A stretch of 64,000 nucleotides of DNA from Anodontia alba (GCA_964016985.1 OZ024823.1:106318476-106382475), one strand, 5' to 3'; shown: positions 32,116 to 43,345, counted from the first letter of the stretch. A program made the numbers and translations. The notes: generated from the letters alone by a model not told the origin.

Positions 32116-33442
32116 AGTGATTATTTTTTGTTGATGCAGGACAGGTTCACAATCTGTAACAATGCAGATGAAAAAAGAAAAAAATACACTAGACTGTCTC
32201 TATTACAATTCCCGTCGTTTATTGCGATTCCCATCGAATATCACATTGATTCGTTTGCAATGAGCATCTCTTTAACATTGACCAACATTATTGTAGTTGT
32301 CAAGAATAAATAATTATATTTTTTAGATGCTTTATGTAGCTTTGAAATTTCTGCAGTTGCTTCAGTTTATGAAATGGAAGTTAAACGAGTGTAGGGAAAA
32401 TGTATATGAAAATGATTTTCGTAATACACTGTCAAAATCCGACAGATTCTATAGCATTACGATTATCAGCGGACACTCTGAGTTATAGTATCTGATATGC
32501 TTCTGACGAACTGGGATGAAAGCCCCAGGTGAATATTCAAAATTAGTCATCAGTTGTTTTTTTTTTTTGCATTTTTTATTGAAAATAATATGTGAATATT
32601 TCTTGCTATTTAAAAACATCTTTAAAGATTCACAAAGGAAAATCATTTTAAGAAAATAACTGTTTCTGGCCAGTTTTCAATTCGCGAGATTGGTAACTTT
32701 TTGCATGGATCAGCTGAGAGACATGGGCAGGATACAGTGGTGGTTTTCAAGCATGTTAACTATAGGCATGCAGGCCAAGGTTGCCTGCTGCTGTTGATGT
32801 TGGCTTCTGCGGCATTTTCAGCAACGTTGGCCATGCCCATACCATCTGTTATTTCCATCTCACTATTGCACTTTTATCCTCACTATTCATTCTTCCTTGC
32901 ACATAATCCTCACAAGGGGGTGTTGCAGTACAACTAGATAGGAATTTGCCACCTCTACATGTCATCATAAAATATCAACAAAAATCACAAATGAAATGTG
33001 TGTCTCACAATCTCAATTGATAACTTAAATGTCAAAGCATATCAAGTGGTTATTAAGAGATAAAAAATGCATTTTATAAATATGAAAAAAACTAACCCTC
33101 TAACTTGTGCAAATTCAGGACCAAAGAGTTCCCTTTTCTTTTTCATGAATTCATAAAATTCTAACATTAGTTTGTTTCACAATGTTCAGTGTAGAGCTGC
33201 CAGAAATTAAAATATCAAAAAGCTTTCAAATAAAAGCACAATATGTGTTAATCCAAGTCTTCTCTGATGTTTTAGTGGCTCTTCTTTGTATTGATATCTG
33301 CCACTAACATCTGAGTAACTCCTGTTATGAAAATCAGGAATTTTCCTGTCCTGTCTAAAATGAGTGTTTTCACCAAAATACAGGCATGAAAGTTAATGTG
33401 TAAAGTAGATAGCCACTAAGGATTATCAAACTAATACATTAT
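32116..33442. other. Inside composite insertion, nothing recognised
   Basis: Unique-looking sequence between the duplication and copy R. No transposase-like frame longer than about 80 codons; none of the small frames shows family features. If the composite is one element, this is its cargo. Confidence 0.45.
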
Positions 33443-34672
33443 CAATGATTTTTTTATGCGTGTGTCCTGCGTCCTATACACATAATTTCACCAGAGGACG
33501 CCAAAAATTAGCCTCGGTGAGTCCACGGGACTCTTAAAAAATCTCGAATGTACGTACGATTTTGCATTTAGAAGTCTACTTTCATTTTCGGAAAAAGCGC
33601 AAGCGCAAGCCGCGTTTCAGTACAGTATTTGGTAAAACCCAGTACTGAAAGGCGTCATATCTCTACTGTACACCGATTTTACCTACATGTATACAGTCAA
33701 ATAATCAATACCAAGTTGTCCAGTACCGGAGGAAACCTTAACGGACACTAAAGTATTGGTTTTTAGTCTGTTGATATCTTTTATCGTAACACAGTTTGAC
33801 CTTGCAATTTTCAACAGGAAACAGCAATAGAAGAAAAAGATGCCCCCTCTCCCCTAAAAAGATTATAAAACTAGACCCCAAACAGCAAACGCTGTTCAGT
33901 CTGCTAGGTCAGCAAAAGCAGATGGACATGGACAGCCAAGGCCTCTCAGTCTGAGATTGCCGATGATGACGATCTCGATAACAAAAACTCCCAGTCCCAA
34001 ACTGAACCCACGTCATAAACCAAAGAAACAAACTTAAAACTTATTTTCACAGATTATTTGTTTTACAGTCTAGTCAAAGCAGCAGACAAAAAAGTCTATG
34101 CTTTTAGTTTACAAATATTTGTATGATTATCACAGTCAGTCTAGTCAAAGCAACAGACAAAAATGTCTGCTTTTAGTTTACAAATATTTGTATGATTTAT
34201 CACAGTCCAGTCAAAGCAACAGACAAAAGTCTCTGCTTTATATCACAGTCTAGTCAAAACAGACAAAATGTGTGTCCTTAATCCTGTATGACAGGTATTT
34301 GATCATCTGTCACTAAAACTGAAGTTTTATGAAAACATTTTCACAAATCTGAATGTGAAAACATTTTCTTAACACTTCAGTTTTGATAAAAAGTGGTACA
34401 GTGTACTATAGTTTCATATTTCTTGGGAAGTTTTTGGGACAGAATTAAAACAACTCAGTCACAACTATTTACTTTTATTGCACATCCAATTAAAATATCA
34501 AGATAGTGATTATAAAACAGTGTTACACAAGTTTAAAATTAAAAGTCTAGGAAGCAACAAAATGTTTCACCATGAGTCCCAGGCTGGATGCATGGTTTGA
34601 GTTTGGGATGCACGAATTCTGGACCTAGCGAGTCCCAGGACCCATAAAGGCAAAATTGTAAAAAAGTCACTG
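33443..34672 (-). mobile_element. Copy R of the 6-bp-TSD family
   Basis: Reverse-orientation copy of the element seen at 13485 and 38182; the end at 33443 reads CAATGATTTTTTTATG. Contains about three short tandem units (CAGTCTAGTCAAAGCAACAG) around 34070-34260 not seen in A or C. Confidence 0.75.
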
Positions 34673-34678
34673 ATAGAG

Positions 34679-35980
34679 TGATATAGGTTAAAGACAAGAC
34701 TTTTTCTAAAACAATGGTAAAAATTAACTACACTAGGCAGCCTTTAAACTGGAGATGGACTTGTCCCTGAAGATAGGTAGAAGAGACCACTCTCCTAAAT
34801 TGGTTAATCTCCTTGGAGATGGGATTCTTATACCAGAGAAGAATATCTTCAGCAAAGAAACAAACATTTTGTGCAGTATTCATTACTATGCAAACATTCA
34901 CCTAAAACACAACCTTATTTCTTTGACCATATACCAGAGAAGCAAATTCTTTTTGCTGGAGTGGTCTTCCTTTGAAAAGGGAAGCAAAAGTTGCTCCATA
35001 CAGTGAGTGATCTCTATTAAGGGGTAAGGCATTCTAAATAAGTTCATTATGTTAGGAGAATAACGATTATAGGTAGAAGGTTTTAAGGGGAACTGATACA
35101 TTATCAGGGGAGGCAAATCTGCCAGAATTGTTTTATGTCCCTTCTGGAAGGGCATCTACTCTAAAAGGAAAAGATTTGCTCCCATTGGGAGCAAGTTCTT
35201 TCCTTTTAAAATAGATACCTTTTCAGAAATCTATTGATGTGCATGAAAGCAAACAGGATGTCACAAAAGTTGTCTCCCTTGTAAAACTGGCTGGGAAATC
35301 TACCAAGTGTATGCAAGCCTCTGTGCAATACAGCTTTTGATGACAGTTTTCACAAAAAAATGTCTTTTGTTAAAGGCCCCCCTCCTCCTCACACTCTCCG
35401 CAAGCCCCAAATAACAGCTGTAGAAGCCATTTATATTTAGTTGCTTATGCAATCAAGTATACTATAGAGATAATGATTCAATTAAAAAATCAAGTTGTAA
35501 TAAAGACATCTCAGGTCACCAGGTAAAGGTCACAGTCTGAAAGTGGTTCTTGAAGAGAATTCAAACTCTCGTAAAGTAACCAAAAGGTTTTGGTTAGTTA
35601 TCATGTCAAACTTTACCACTCTCCACCCAGGCAAATTTAGCAAATGACAAATTGATGGGTTTTTTTTTTTGTTGTTTTTTTTTAACCAGAAAATCAGAAA
35701 ATATTTCAAAAAGAGGTCTGCCAAAATTTTTACCCAACATGCTAAGCCATATTTTAGAAAGCTTTACAACTATCCTGATGAATATAACATATTTGCCTTA
35801 AGTATTCAGATAGACAGCCCTGAACAAAAAGTATAGACCCACATCAGATGCATTTGATCAGCTTATACGTCATTCACCCAGCAAAATGTTTGTACACATC
35901 GACAGAAAGTAAAACTGTCTTGTTCAGATTTTAGAAGTAGGGTGAGGAGTTAAGGTGTTCAAATTCTTAGGGTAAATACA
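34679..35980. other. Intron 6 sequence, nothing recognised
   Basis: Only a short palindrome at about 35158-35212 (CTAAAAGGAAAAGATTTGCT / GGAGCAAG...CTTTTAAAATAG) stands out. No coding exon expected or found. Confidence 0.45.
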
Positions 35981-36320
35981 GTACAGTAAATGTCCTAAAA
36001 TTTCGTAAAAAATTCTGACAAAATGGCTTATGCAAATAGTGCAGACCCATATCAGACTGCTTATGTGATCTGGGTCTGCATTGTTTGCCTTTCCACTAAG
36101 TATTTTAAGAAACAACTGCATGAAAAGCAAAATTTAGGCCAAAAAAGTATGGAACAATGTGTCCAAAATTTAGGCCAAAAAAGTATGGAATAATGTGTTC
36201 AAAATTTAGGCCAAAAAGTAGGAACAAAGTGTTCAAAATTTAGGCCAAAAAAGTATGGAATAAAGTGTTCAAAATTTAGGCCAAAAAGTATGGAACAAAG
36301 TGTTCAGAATTTTAGGATAT
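35980..36320. mobile_element. MITE with ATGTCCTAAAATTT end and internal tandem units
   Basis: Begins CAGTAAATGTCCTAAAATTT, the same end as the nested element at 13565; holds the hairpin core GTGCAGACCCATATCAGACT / GATCTGGGTCTGCATTG; then about five 35-bp units AATTTAGGCCAAAAAAGTAT (36135-36280). It ends just upstream of exon 7. Confidence 0.7.
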
Positions 36321-36351
36321 ATACTTTACTCAGTGATCATTTTCATTGTAG

Positions 36352-36447
36352 ATTGAGTGTGTAAGTACAACAGCCAGTGAAGATTATGTGGCAACATCAA
36401 CCAAGCATGGGAATATTGTGGTCTGGAATCTGAAACGAAAAATGAAG
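36352..36447 (+). CDS. BIRC6: BIRC6 exon 7 (residues 331-362)
   Basis: Reads IECVSTTASEDYVATSTKHG then NIVVWNLKRKMK, a beta-propeller blade matching the FLAAATKRGKICIWDVSKLMK segment of vertebrates. The terminal VVW..K is a typical WD-like strand. 32 codons, phase 0 at both ends; acceptor TTCATTGTAG, donor AAG|GTAAAT. Confidence 0.9.
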
Positions 36448-36631
36448 GTAAATACATTTGACATCGTTTTCACATATACAAAAAAAAAAATAAATAAATA
36501 AATAATAATAATAATGATATATGAAACAGATCTTGAAACCTGTACTTGTAATAATTTTTTACCTGTGTAAGTGAATTCATCTTTTGTTACACATCTGTCA
36601 GAAACAGATCTATATTTTTTTGTGTTTGCAG

Positions 36632-36771
36632 AAGCATTGTGAGTTTACAATAGATGCCACTGAACCTGTGGTAGCTTTAAAGACTGGTCTGCAGATTGAG
36701 AGAGACTCTGACAGACAGCCATGCCCCATGTTGGACAGTCTAGAAGAAGGTGAAATGAAAGGTGCTGAGGG
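36632..36771 (+). CDS. BIRC6: BIRC6 exon 8 (residues 363-409)
   Basis: KHCEFTIDATEPVVALKTGL continues the propeller; PMLDSLEEGEMKG aligns loosely with TLAWLEDSSSCSDIPKLEG of vertebrates and opens an acidic linker. Acceptor GTGTTTGCAG. Donor GG|GTAAGT leaves phase 2 and joins exon 9 as GGT. Confidence 0.88.
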
Positions 36772-36839
36772 GTAAGTAACTAAACAATTTGCGTCTTGCT
36801 TAAAATTATGCAGAATCAGACTGAAGCTTAAACACCCTG

Positions 36840-37050
36840 CACACCCTGTAGATGACAGATGACAGCAGATGACATTTTGAAATATTTTTTTGTTTATTTT
36901 TCCCCAGAAAATAGGCTTTGACATTACATGCAAATTGTCTCCCTTGGAGACAATTTGCATGTAATGTCAAAGCCTATTTTCTAGGAAAAATAAAGAAAAT
37001 ATTGTCAATTTGTCGTCTGCTGAATTAGCCCAGAGAGTGGTAAAGATTAA
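36840..37050. mobile_element. Hairpin MITE family 2, clean copy
   Basis: A near-perfect palindrome around CTCCCTTGGAGA: arms of about 38 bp containing GACATTACATGCAAATTGTC, then outer AAAATAGGCTTT/AAAGCCTATTTTCTAGG. Outer flanks GCAGATGACATTTTGAAATA and TTGTCGTCTGCTGAATTAGC define the family. Confidence 0.85.
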
Positions 37051-37214
37051 TAGGGTCAGTGTTTTGAAAAATTTCCATTTTACTAAGTTTTCTGTGCTGA
37101 AAATAAAAATGAATGAATAGAAAACAACAAATAAATTCCAATTTTTTGTTCAGAAATTTACTGTAATATGGCTCCCCATCTGATGTTGAAAAGGACATTG
37201 TTTTTAGTCCGGAT

Positions 37215-37505
37215 CCCATTGGTGTCAGTGTGACACTTTTTGTGTGCTTAATATCTCTTGATTTGTTTGACAGATTTTATCAACTTGCAGGGATACATCA
37301 TTGGGATAAGATTCAGAGCTTATATTTGGTGACTGTGACCTCTATTTCAAGGTTAGGTAGGAGAAAAAATTCAGAGTCACATACTTGTGTGTACAATACC
37401 TCCTGGATTGATGGGCAGATTTCTATCAACTTGGCAGAGATACATTTTTGGCCTCAGCTTCAGAGCTGAATGAATTTTGGTCACCATGACCTCATTATCT
37501 AGGTC
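37215..37505. repeat. Two units of a roughly 150-bp tandem repeat
   Basis: ACAGATTTTATCAACTTGCAG...GGTGACTGTGACCTCTATTTC is followed by GGCAGATTTCTATCAACTTG...GGTCACCATGACCTCATTAT. Probably a remnant of another tandem-repeat element. Confidence 0.55.
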
Positions 37506-39102
37506 AGCACAAGATAAATAGTGTCAACTTTGTCAGATTTATTTGGTGTGTGGGGGAGGGTGGAGACCCTTTTTTTTTTCTGGAAAAAAAAAAAAAAAAA
37601 AAAAAAAACATACAAAAACAAATCTATGTCTAGTTCTGCCTTGCTTGGCTGTCACCAGGCCTTATACTTTTAAGATTTTGAATTTTTATATCTTCATCTA
37701 AGAAAAACCAGTTTCAGGCTCTGAAATCAGGGATTTAATACCTGAAAAATCTTGACCAACCTGTGTAATATTGAAATGTTACAAATAATAGATTTTATCA
37801 TACATTTACTAGAAAATATGTTCAATTTGCATATGTGATACTTACATGGCTTTCAAGCACATATCACTCTTGTGGAGCGCAAAAGGTGTGATAATGGGTC
37901 AAGTGGGTGATACGGCTTTTTTGCCCTGGCAAAAAACCAATATGGCCACATTCGGAACTCTCGGCGGTCTTGCCGTTGACTCCGCATACGATATCAAATA
38001 GGCAAATTTGTCAGAAAGAAAAACATACGATAAATAGATTATGATACGGCCATTTTCATACCATACCCCATATCAACCCTTGACCCATATCAGCCTGAGG
38101 GCCAAAGTCCCTTGAGCTGATATGGGTGTCTCGGGTTAATATGGGGTATGATATGAAAATTGCCATACAATGATCTCTATACAGTGATTTTTTTACAATT
38201 TTGCCTTTATGGGTCCTGGGACTCGCTAGGTCAAGAATTCATGCATCCCAAACTCAAACTATGCATCCAGCGTGGGACTCGTGGTGAAATATTTTGTTGC
38301 GTCCTAGACTTTTCATTTAAACTTGTGTAAAAGTGTTTTATAACTACTTTCTTAGTATTTTAGTTAGATGTGCAATAAAAGTAAATAGTGGTGACTGAGC
38401 TGCTTTAATTCTTTCCAGAAAACTTCCTGAGAAATATGAATTCAACTATAGTACCACTGTCTATTAAAACAGAAGTGTTAAGAAAATATTTTCACCTACA
38501 GGTTTATGAAAATGTTTTCATAAAACTTCAGTTTTTGTGACAGATGATCAAATACCTGTGATACATAATTAAGGACAGACATTTTGTCTGTTTTGACTAG
38601 ACCGTAATACAAAGCAGAGACTTTTTTTGTCTGTTGCTTTGTGGGTTCAGTTTGGAACTGGGGGTTTCCATTATTGAGATCGCCATCATCGGCAGTCACA
38701 CACTTTGCTGTCCGTGTCAGTCTGATTTGCTGACGAAGCAGACCGAACAGCGTTTGCCGTAAGGGGTCTAGTTTTTATCGCACCTGCTTGTAGCAGGGTG
38801 CGATATAGGCGTCCGATTTACCGTCCGTCCGTCCGTCCGTCAGTCCGTCCGTCCCCACGAGCGGGTACTTGCGTGGCTTACCATCAGCATTTTAGATACT
38901 TAAGTGGCAAAATGGTCATACCAGGCTAGCCACATTAGAGAGAGCTATGGACAGGTAATCCATACTTAATCTGGCTAAATAAAGTTATTTTAATTTGTAG
39001 GCACATAATAATGGTCAGAAATCCATCCATTCCTAAGGACGTCCAAGTACCCTCGGGTACCATCTTTTTTTATGCGCCTGCGCAGTAACACATCTTTTGA
39101 AA

Positions 39103-39600
39103 GCCACTTAAAATCAGTAGCCCCTTATGAACAGTTAATCTATACCTAACGGTGCTAAATGGCTAGCCACATAAGAGAATGGTAGCTACTGACAGGTAAT
39201 CCATACCTAATGTGGTTAAATGGCTACCCACACAAGAGAATAATAGCTATGGACAGGTAATCCAAAGCCACTTAAAATCAGTAGCCCCTTATGAACAGTT
39301 AATCTATACCTAACGGTGCTAAATGGCTAGCCACATAAGAGAATGGTAGCTACTGACAGGTAATCCATACCTAATGTGGTTAAATGGCTACCCACACAAG
39401 AGAATAATAGCTATGGACAGGTAATCCAAAGCCACTTAAAATCAGTAGCCCCTTATGAACAGTTAATCTATACCTAACATGGCTAAATGGCTAGCCACAT
39501 AAGAGAATGGTAGCTACTGACAGGTAATCCATACCTAATGTGGTTAAATGGCTACCCACACAAGAGAATAATAGCTATGGACAGGTAATCCATACCTAAT
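39103..39600. repeat. Tandem array, 164-bp units (x3)
   Basis: GCCACTTAAAATCAGTAGCC recurs at 39103, 39267 and 39431. The first two units look identical, the third nearly so. This suggests recent amplification or an assembly effect. Confidence 0.85.
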
Positions 39601-39764
39601 GTGGCTAAATGTAATTTGTAGACACATAATGATGGACAGTAATAGGCACTTAAAATCAGTAGCCACTTAATGATTTTTGCCACAAAGTGCATAGCCACGT
39701 ATGTACCCATTCGTGAGTCCGTCCGTCCGTCCGTCCGTCTGTCAACATTTATGTCGACGTTCGA

Positions 39765-40385
39765 CATTTATGTCAAAGTTAGTATTCTGATCAACTTCAA
39801 GACTAAACAACCATCAAACCTTGCATGAAACATCTCCCTGACCTCCTGACTTTGCAACATAGGCGTCCGCTTTTCCGTATGTCTGTCCATTCGTCCGTCC
39901 GTCTGTCAACATTTATGTCGAAGTTCGACATTTATGTCGAAGTTAGACATTTATGTCAATGTTAGTATTTTAATCAACTACAAGACTAAACAACCATCAA
40001 ACCTTGCATGAAACATCTCCCTGACCTCCCGACTTTGCGACATAGGTGCCCACTTTTCCATTCGTCTGTCTGTTCGTCTGTCCGTCTGTCCGTCTCTTAA
40101 CAGTTCTTAACATTTATGTCGAAGTTCGACATTTATGTCAAAGTTAGTATTCTAATCAACTACAAGACTAAACAACCATCAAACCTTGTATGAAATATCT
40201 CCCTGACCTCTTGACTTTGCGACATAGGTGCCCGCTTTTCCATTCGTCTGTCCGTTCGTCCGTCCGTCTGTCTCTTAACAGTTCTGTTATGTCGAAGTTC
40301 GACATTTACGTCAAAGTTAGTATTCTAATCAACTACAATTCTACAACAACCATCATACCTTGCATGATACATCTCCCTGACCTCC
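39765..40385. repeat. Tandem array, units of about 180 bp (x4)
   Basis: The marker CCATCAAACCTTGCATGAAA occurs at 39811, 39993, 40176 and (diverged) 40350. Each unit also has a TTCGTCTGTCCGTCCGTCTG tract and CGACATTTATGTC. Confidence 0.85.
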
Positions 40386-41420
40386 TGACTTGGCAGATAT
40401 GTTGACCCAGTGACCTAGACCTATATTTTGCGCTCCATTGACTTTGACACAATTTACCTTGACGTTCCAGATCTTCTCAACTATAAGGCTTACAACTACC
40501 AAACCTTGCATAGTGCTTCTCCTAGATGTACTGACTTGGCAGGTACCTTGATCCGGTGACCTTGACCTATATTTTGCGTCGACGTTTGATATCTCCTCAA
40601 CTATAAGCCCTACAACCATCAAACCTTGCAAAGTGCTTCTCCTCAATGTACTGACTTGGCAGATACCTTGACCTGGTGACCTTGACCTATATTTTGGCTG
40701 CAGTGACTTTGACATAATTTACGTCAACGTTCCAGATCTCCTCAAGTGTAAGACCTGTAGCCACCAAACCTTGCATAGATCTTCTCCTGTATGTACTGAC
40801 TTGGCAGGTATCTTGACCCGGTGACCTTGACCTATATTTTGCGCTCCAGTGCCTTTTACACATTTTACGTCAACGTTCAATATCTCCTCAACTATAAGGC
40901 CTACAACCATCAAACCTTGCATAGTGCTTCTCCTCAATGTATGGACTCTGCAGGTACCTTGACTGGGTGACCTTGACCTATATTTCATGCTCCATTGACT
41001 TTTACACCTTTTACGTCACCCTTCCATATGTCCTCAACTGTAAGGCCTTCAACCACCAAACCTTATATAGCACTTCTTCTCGATGTACTGACTCAACAGG
41101 TACCTTGACCTGGTGACCTTGACCTATATTGTGCACTCCAGTGACTTTGACACATTTTATATTGATGTTCGGTATCTCCTCAAATATAAGACCTACAACC
41201 ACTAAACCTTGCGTAGTGCTTCACCTCATTGCATTGGCTTGGCAGGTACCTTGACCTGGTGACCTTGACCTATATTTGACACATTTTATGTTGATGTTTG
41301 ATAACTCCTCAACTATAAGGCCTACAACCACCATACCTTGCATTGTGCTTCTCCTTGATGTACTGAATTAGCAGGTACCTTGACCTGTGACCTTGACCTA
41401 TATTTCATGCTCCAGTGACT
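40385..41420. repeat. Tandem array, about 145-bp units, TGACCTTGA in each
   Basis: Seven units each carry GGTGACCTTGACCTATATTT; TGACCTTGA (reverse of TCAAGGTCA) starts at 40557, 40677, 40822, 40968, 41114, 41260 and 41388. Each unit also has CTCCTCAACTATAAGGCCTA and ACCTTGCATAGTGCTTCTCC. Confidence 0.85.
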
Positions 41421-42174
41421 TTTACACATTTTACGTCAACATTCCATTATCATTCGGCTGTATGATACAAAAAGTCAGTGCTGAAGATATAGCCATTAGA
41501 GGGAATGGGACTGGCCTGGAATATATGTGCCCCACTAGGCACTTTGTCTACATTTTTTTCAACCCAGTTTTCCAAGTAAGCACTGCTAAGAATGAAATAA
41601 ACTTATTTAATAACCACATGCTGATTGTGGCTCCTGTGACTTTTGCCCCAGCAGGTGCGATGACGCCTTCCGCGGAATTCTTGTATTGTTTTATTATCTT
41701 TTTAGGGTGTATCTTTTTCTTCTTTCAAAAAAAAAAAAAAAAAAAAAAAAGAAACAAAAAACGATCACTGTTTCCTGTTGACAATTGCAATGTCAATGTC
41801 GGTGTTACGATAAAAGTTCTCAACAGACTAAAAACCAATACTTTAGTGTCCGCTACGGTTTCCTCCTATACTGGACAACTTGGTATTGATTTTTGACTGT
41901 ATCGGTAGAATCGGTATACCGTAGAGATACGACGCCTTTCAGTATTGGCTTTTACCAAACATGGTACTGAAACACCGCTTGCGCATTCGCTTTTTCCGAA
42001 AATGAAAGTAGAATTCAAGAAGCAAAACGTGCGTACATTCGAGAATTTTATGAGTCCACGGGACTCACCGAGGCTAATTTTTTGCTTCCTTTGGCGAAAT
42101 TATGCGTACAGGACGCAGGACGCACGCCTAAAAAAATCACTGTCTATATATGACATCACTGTGCACCCTAGCAA

Positions 42175-42475
42175 GCAGGGGGTGGTTGGGTGTGGCGAAG
42201 GTGTCGTGTATCTTACGTCACTGGGGTGTCCAACAGATATTGGCTTACAGTTGGGCAAGGCCTGCTGTCCTTGTAGCAGGTAAGGGTAGAGGGGGAATGT
42301 TTTTATTTCTTCTGTTTCTTCACTTTCATTCCTGTTCCTCTTTCTTCCCCGTCCCTCTCTTTCAGCTCCACTACTATCTCTTCTATCTCTTTTCTCCCTT
42401 TCTTTGGGAGACGATACAAAATGACCCACAAGGGTTGACGTGTCGTTAAACCCCAACATAATCAATCAAAACCTT
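42175..42475 (+). mobile_element. Short dispersed repeat, pyrimidine-rich SINE-like family
   Basis: GGTGTGGCGAAGGTGTCGTG ... GGGCAAGGCCTGCTGTCCTT ... long CT-rich body ... TTGACGTGTCGTTAAACCCC. Other copies are at 51868-52259 (interrupted) and 63355-63530 (worn). The end AACCCCAACA.AATCAA is constant. Confidence 0.65.
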
Positions 42476-42524
42476 AGTAAGCAAGCCAAAACATGAGATA
42501 ACGTACCTTCTGACGTGTGCCAAA

Positions 42525-42690
42525 CAAAGACTCAAATCAGCCTGTGCATCCACGCACAGATCAGAGTCTTTATTGTCAGTGCGAAGAAACATCATCCTTG
42601 GCTATCCAAATTGAACCCAGTGAAGATTCAGATCAGCCTGCGCAAATGTGCAGGCTGATCTGAATCTTCACTGGGCATATATGTCTGAAG
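42525..42690. mobile_element. Hairpins with CTGATCTGAATCTTCACTGG core
   Basis: The palindrome AGTGAAGATTCAGATCAGCC / GGCTGATCTGAATCTTCACT lies at 42619-42676, with a related half at 42525-42572. The same core variant is at about 22675-22800. Ends 40 bp before exon 9. Confidence 0.6.
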
Positions 42691-42732
42691 GTTCATTTTC
42701 TGACATTGGGGCTTGTTGTATTTTGATTGCAG

Positions 42733-42863
42733 TGTTCAGGAGTCAATATCGGGTGACAGGCCTGATGCTATGGCTGTACCGACAGAACCTGTAGCCTTTA
42801 CACTGGAAGATGGCAGCTCAAAAGATGAGGAGATGCATGTGATTCCACTTCATAAGAAAACTG
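42733..42863 (+). CDS. BIRC6: BIRC6 exon 9 (residues 409-453)
   Basis: Reads VQESISGDRPDAMAVPTEPV, then an acidic stretch to HVIPLHKKTG. It has little identity with vertebrates and falls in the disordered acidic linker of the propeller. Its place rests on open frame, splice signals (TTGATTGCAG|T; G|GTATTA) and phase match on both sides. Intermediate confidence; an extra or alternative exon in this region is possible. Confidence 0.72.
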
Positions 42864-42909
42864 GTATTAACATTTTAACATATCTTTGCCAGACATCAAC
42901 TGACATTTT

Positions 42910-42990
42910 TCCATGAAAACATAGGTTGTGGTCCTCATTAGAAGTGGCTTGGCAAGGCACTTTTAAATACCCACAACATATGGTTTCATG
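42910..42990. mobile_element. Hairpin MITE family 1, short
   Basis: CCATGAAAACATAGGTTGTG ... GCACTTTTAAATACCCACAA. The loop is degenerate. Confidence 0.5.
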
Positions 42991-43184
42991 CAGAAAACAT
43001 CGTTGGGCTCAAACCTGTAACCTTTCAGCACCACAGTCCAATGCTCTAACTGCTCAGTTATGGTTCCTCACTGAACATCCATTTTCAAAACAGGATCTAC
43101 ACAGTTTGCACATGTATAGCTGTCTAAATGGTGTTCTATTCCATAATCTGCCATGTATTCCAGTTGTTTGTAGAAAAAAATGCC

Positions 43185-43345
43185 CTGTCGAGTACTTTAA
43201 AGCACCAATCACAGTTGCGGCAGACAACATTTTTATTTATTTATTTTTCAGAGAAAATAAGGCTTGACATTCCATGTGAATCATCTGCCTAGCAGATGAT
43301 TCACATGAAATGTCAAGCCTTATTTGCTATGAAATATGTCATCTG
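43185..43345. mobile_element. Hairpin MITE family 2
   Basis: Palindrome AAATAAGGCTTGACATTCCA / GAAATGTCAAGCCTTATTT, centre CTGCCTAGCAGATG. Its right flank merges into the tandem acceptor array. Confidence 0.75.

Larger units (their letters stand above)
30121..34672. mobile_element. 4.55-kb composite insertion with 6-bp TSD
   Basis: Outer ends CAGTGATTTTTTTAC and GTAAAAAAGTCACTG are inverted repeats, flanked by ATAGAG on both sides (30115-30120, 34673-34678). Inside are a short copy of the same family (L, 30121-30326), a truncated inverted CAGGGCTTCC element (30327-31686), unclassified sequence, and a longer copy (R, 33443-34672). Neither L nor R has its own duplication; only the outer pair matches. 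This fits mobilisation of the whole segment as a unit, or an insertion later rearranged inside. Confidence 0.6.
38778..41685 (+). mobile_element. Helitron-like tandem-repeat element in copy C
   Basis: Inserted between A and T, as copy A shows. It begins with TC and a 5' hairpin (TCGCACCTGC/GCAGGGTGCGA). GTCC microsatellites follow at 38820-38855 and 39716-39740. Then come three tandem blocks of 164-bp, about 180-bp and about 145-bp units. A GTGCC/GGCAC hairpin with TTTGTCTAC at 41528-41553 matches the 3' end of the element at 8838, so a second element may be nested or fused here. The right edge has the palindrome TTCCGCGGAA before TTCTTGTA. No helicase frame. Confidence 0.6.
38182..42142. mobile_element. 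Copy C of the 6-bp-TSD family, split by a tandem-repeat element
   Basis: Ends CAGTGATTTTTTTAC and TAAAAAAATCACTG flanked by TCTATA on both sides (38176-38181, 42143-42148). Without the insert at 38778-41685 it is close to copy A without its own insert, so it is a recent relative. Confidence 0.8.

Noticed and set aside
35158..35212. Rho-independent-style terminator hairpin
   Set aside because: Bacterial terminators do not apply here; it is a short intronic palindrome.
36126..36310. CRISPR-like array of short repeats
   Set aside because: The 35-bp units are contiguous tandem repeats without unique spacers, and the DNA is animal.
41387..41896. 169-codon forward frame
   Set aside because: It crosses the end of one repeat and the body of another, with a poly-lysine run from an A tract.
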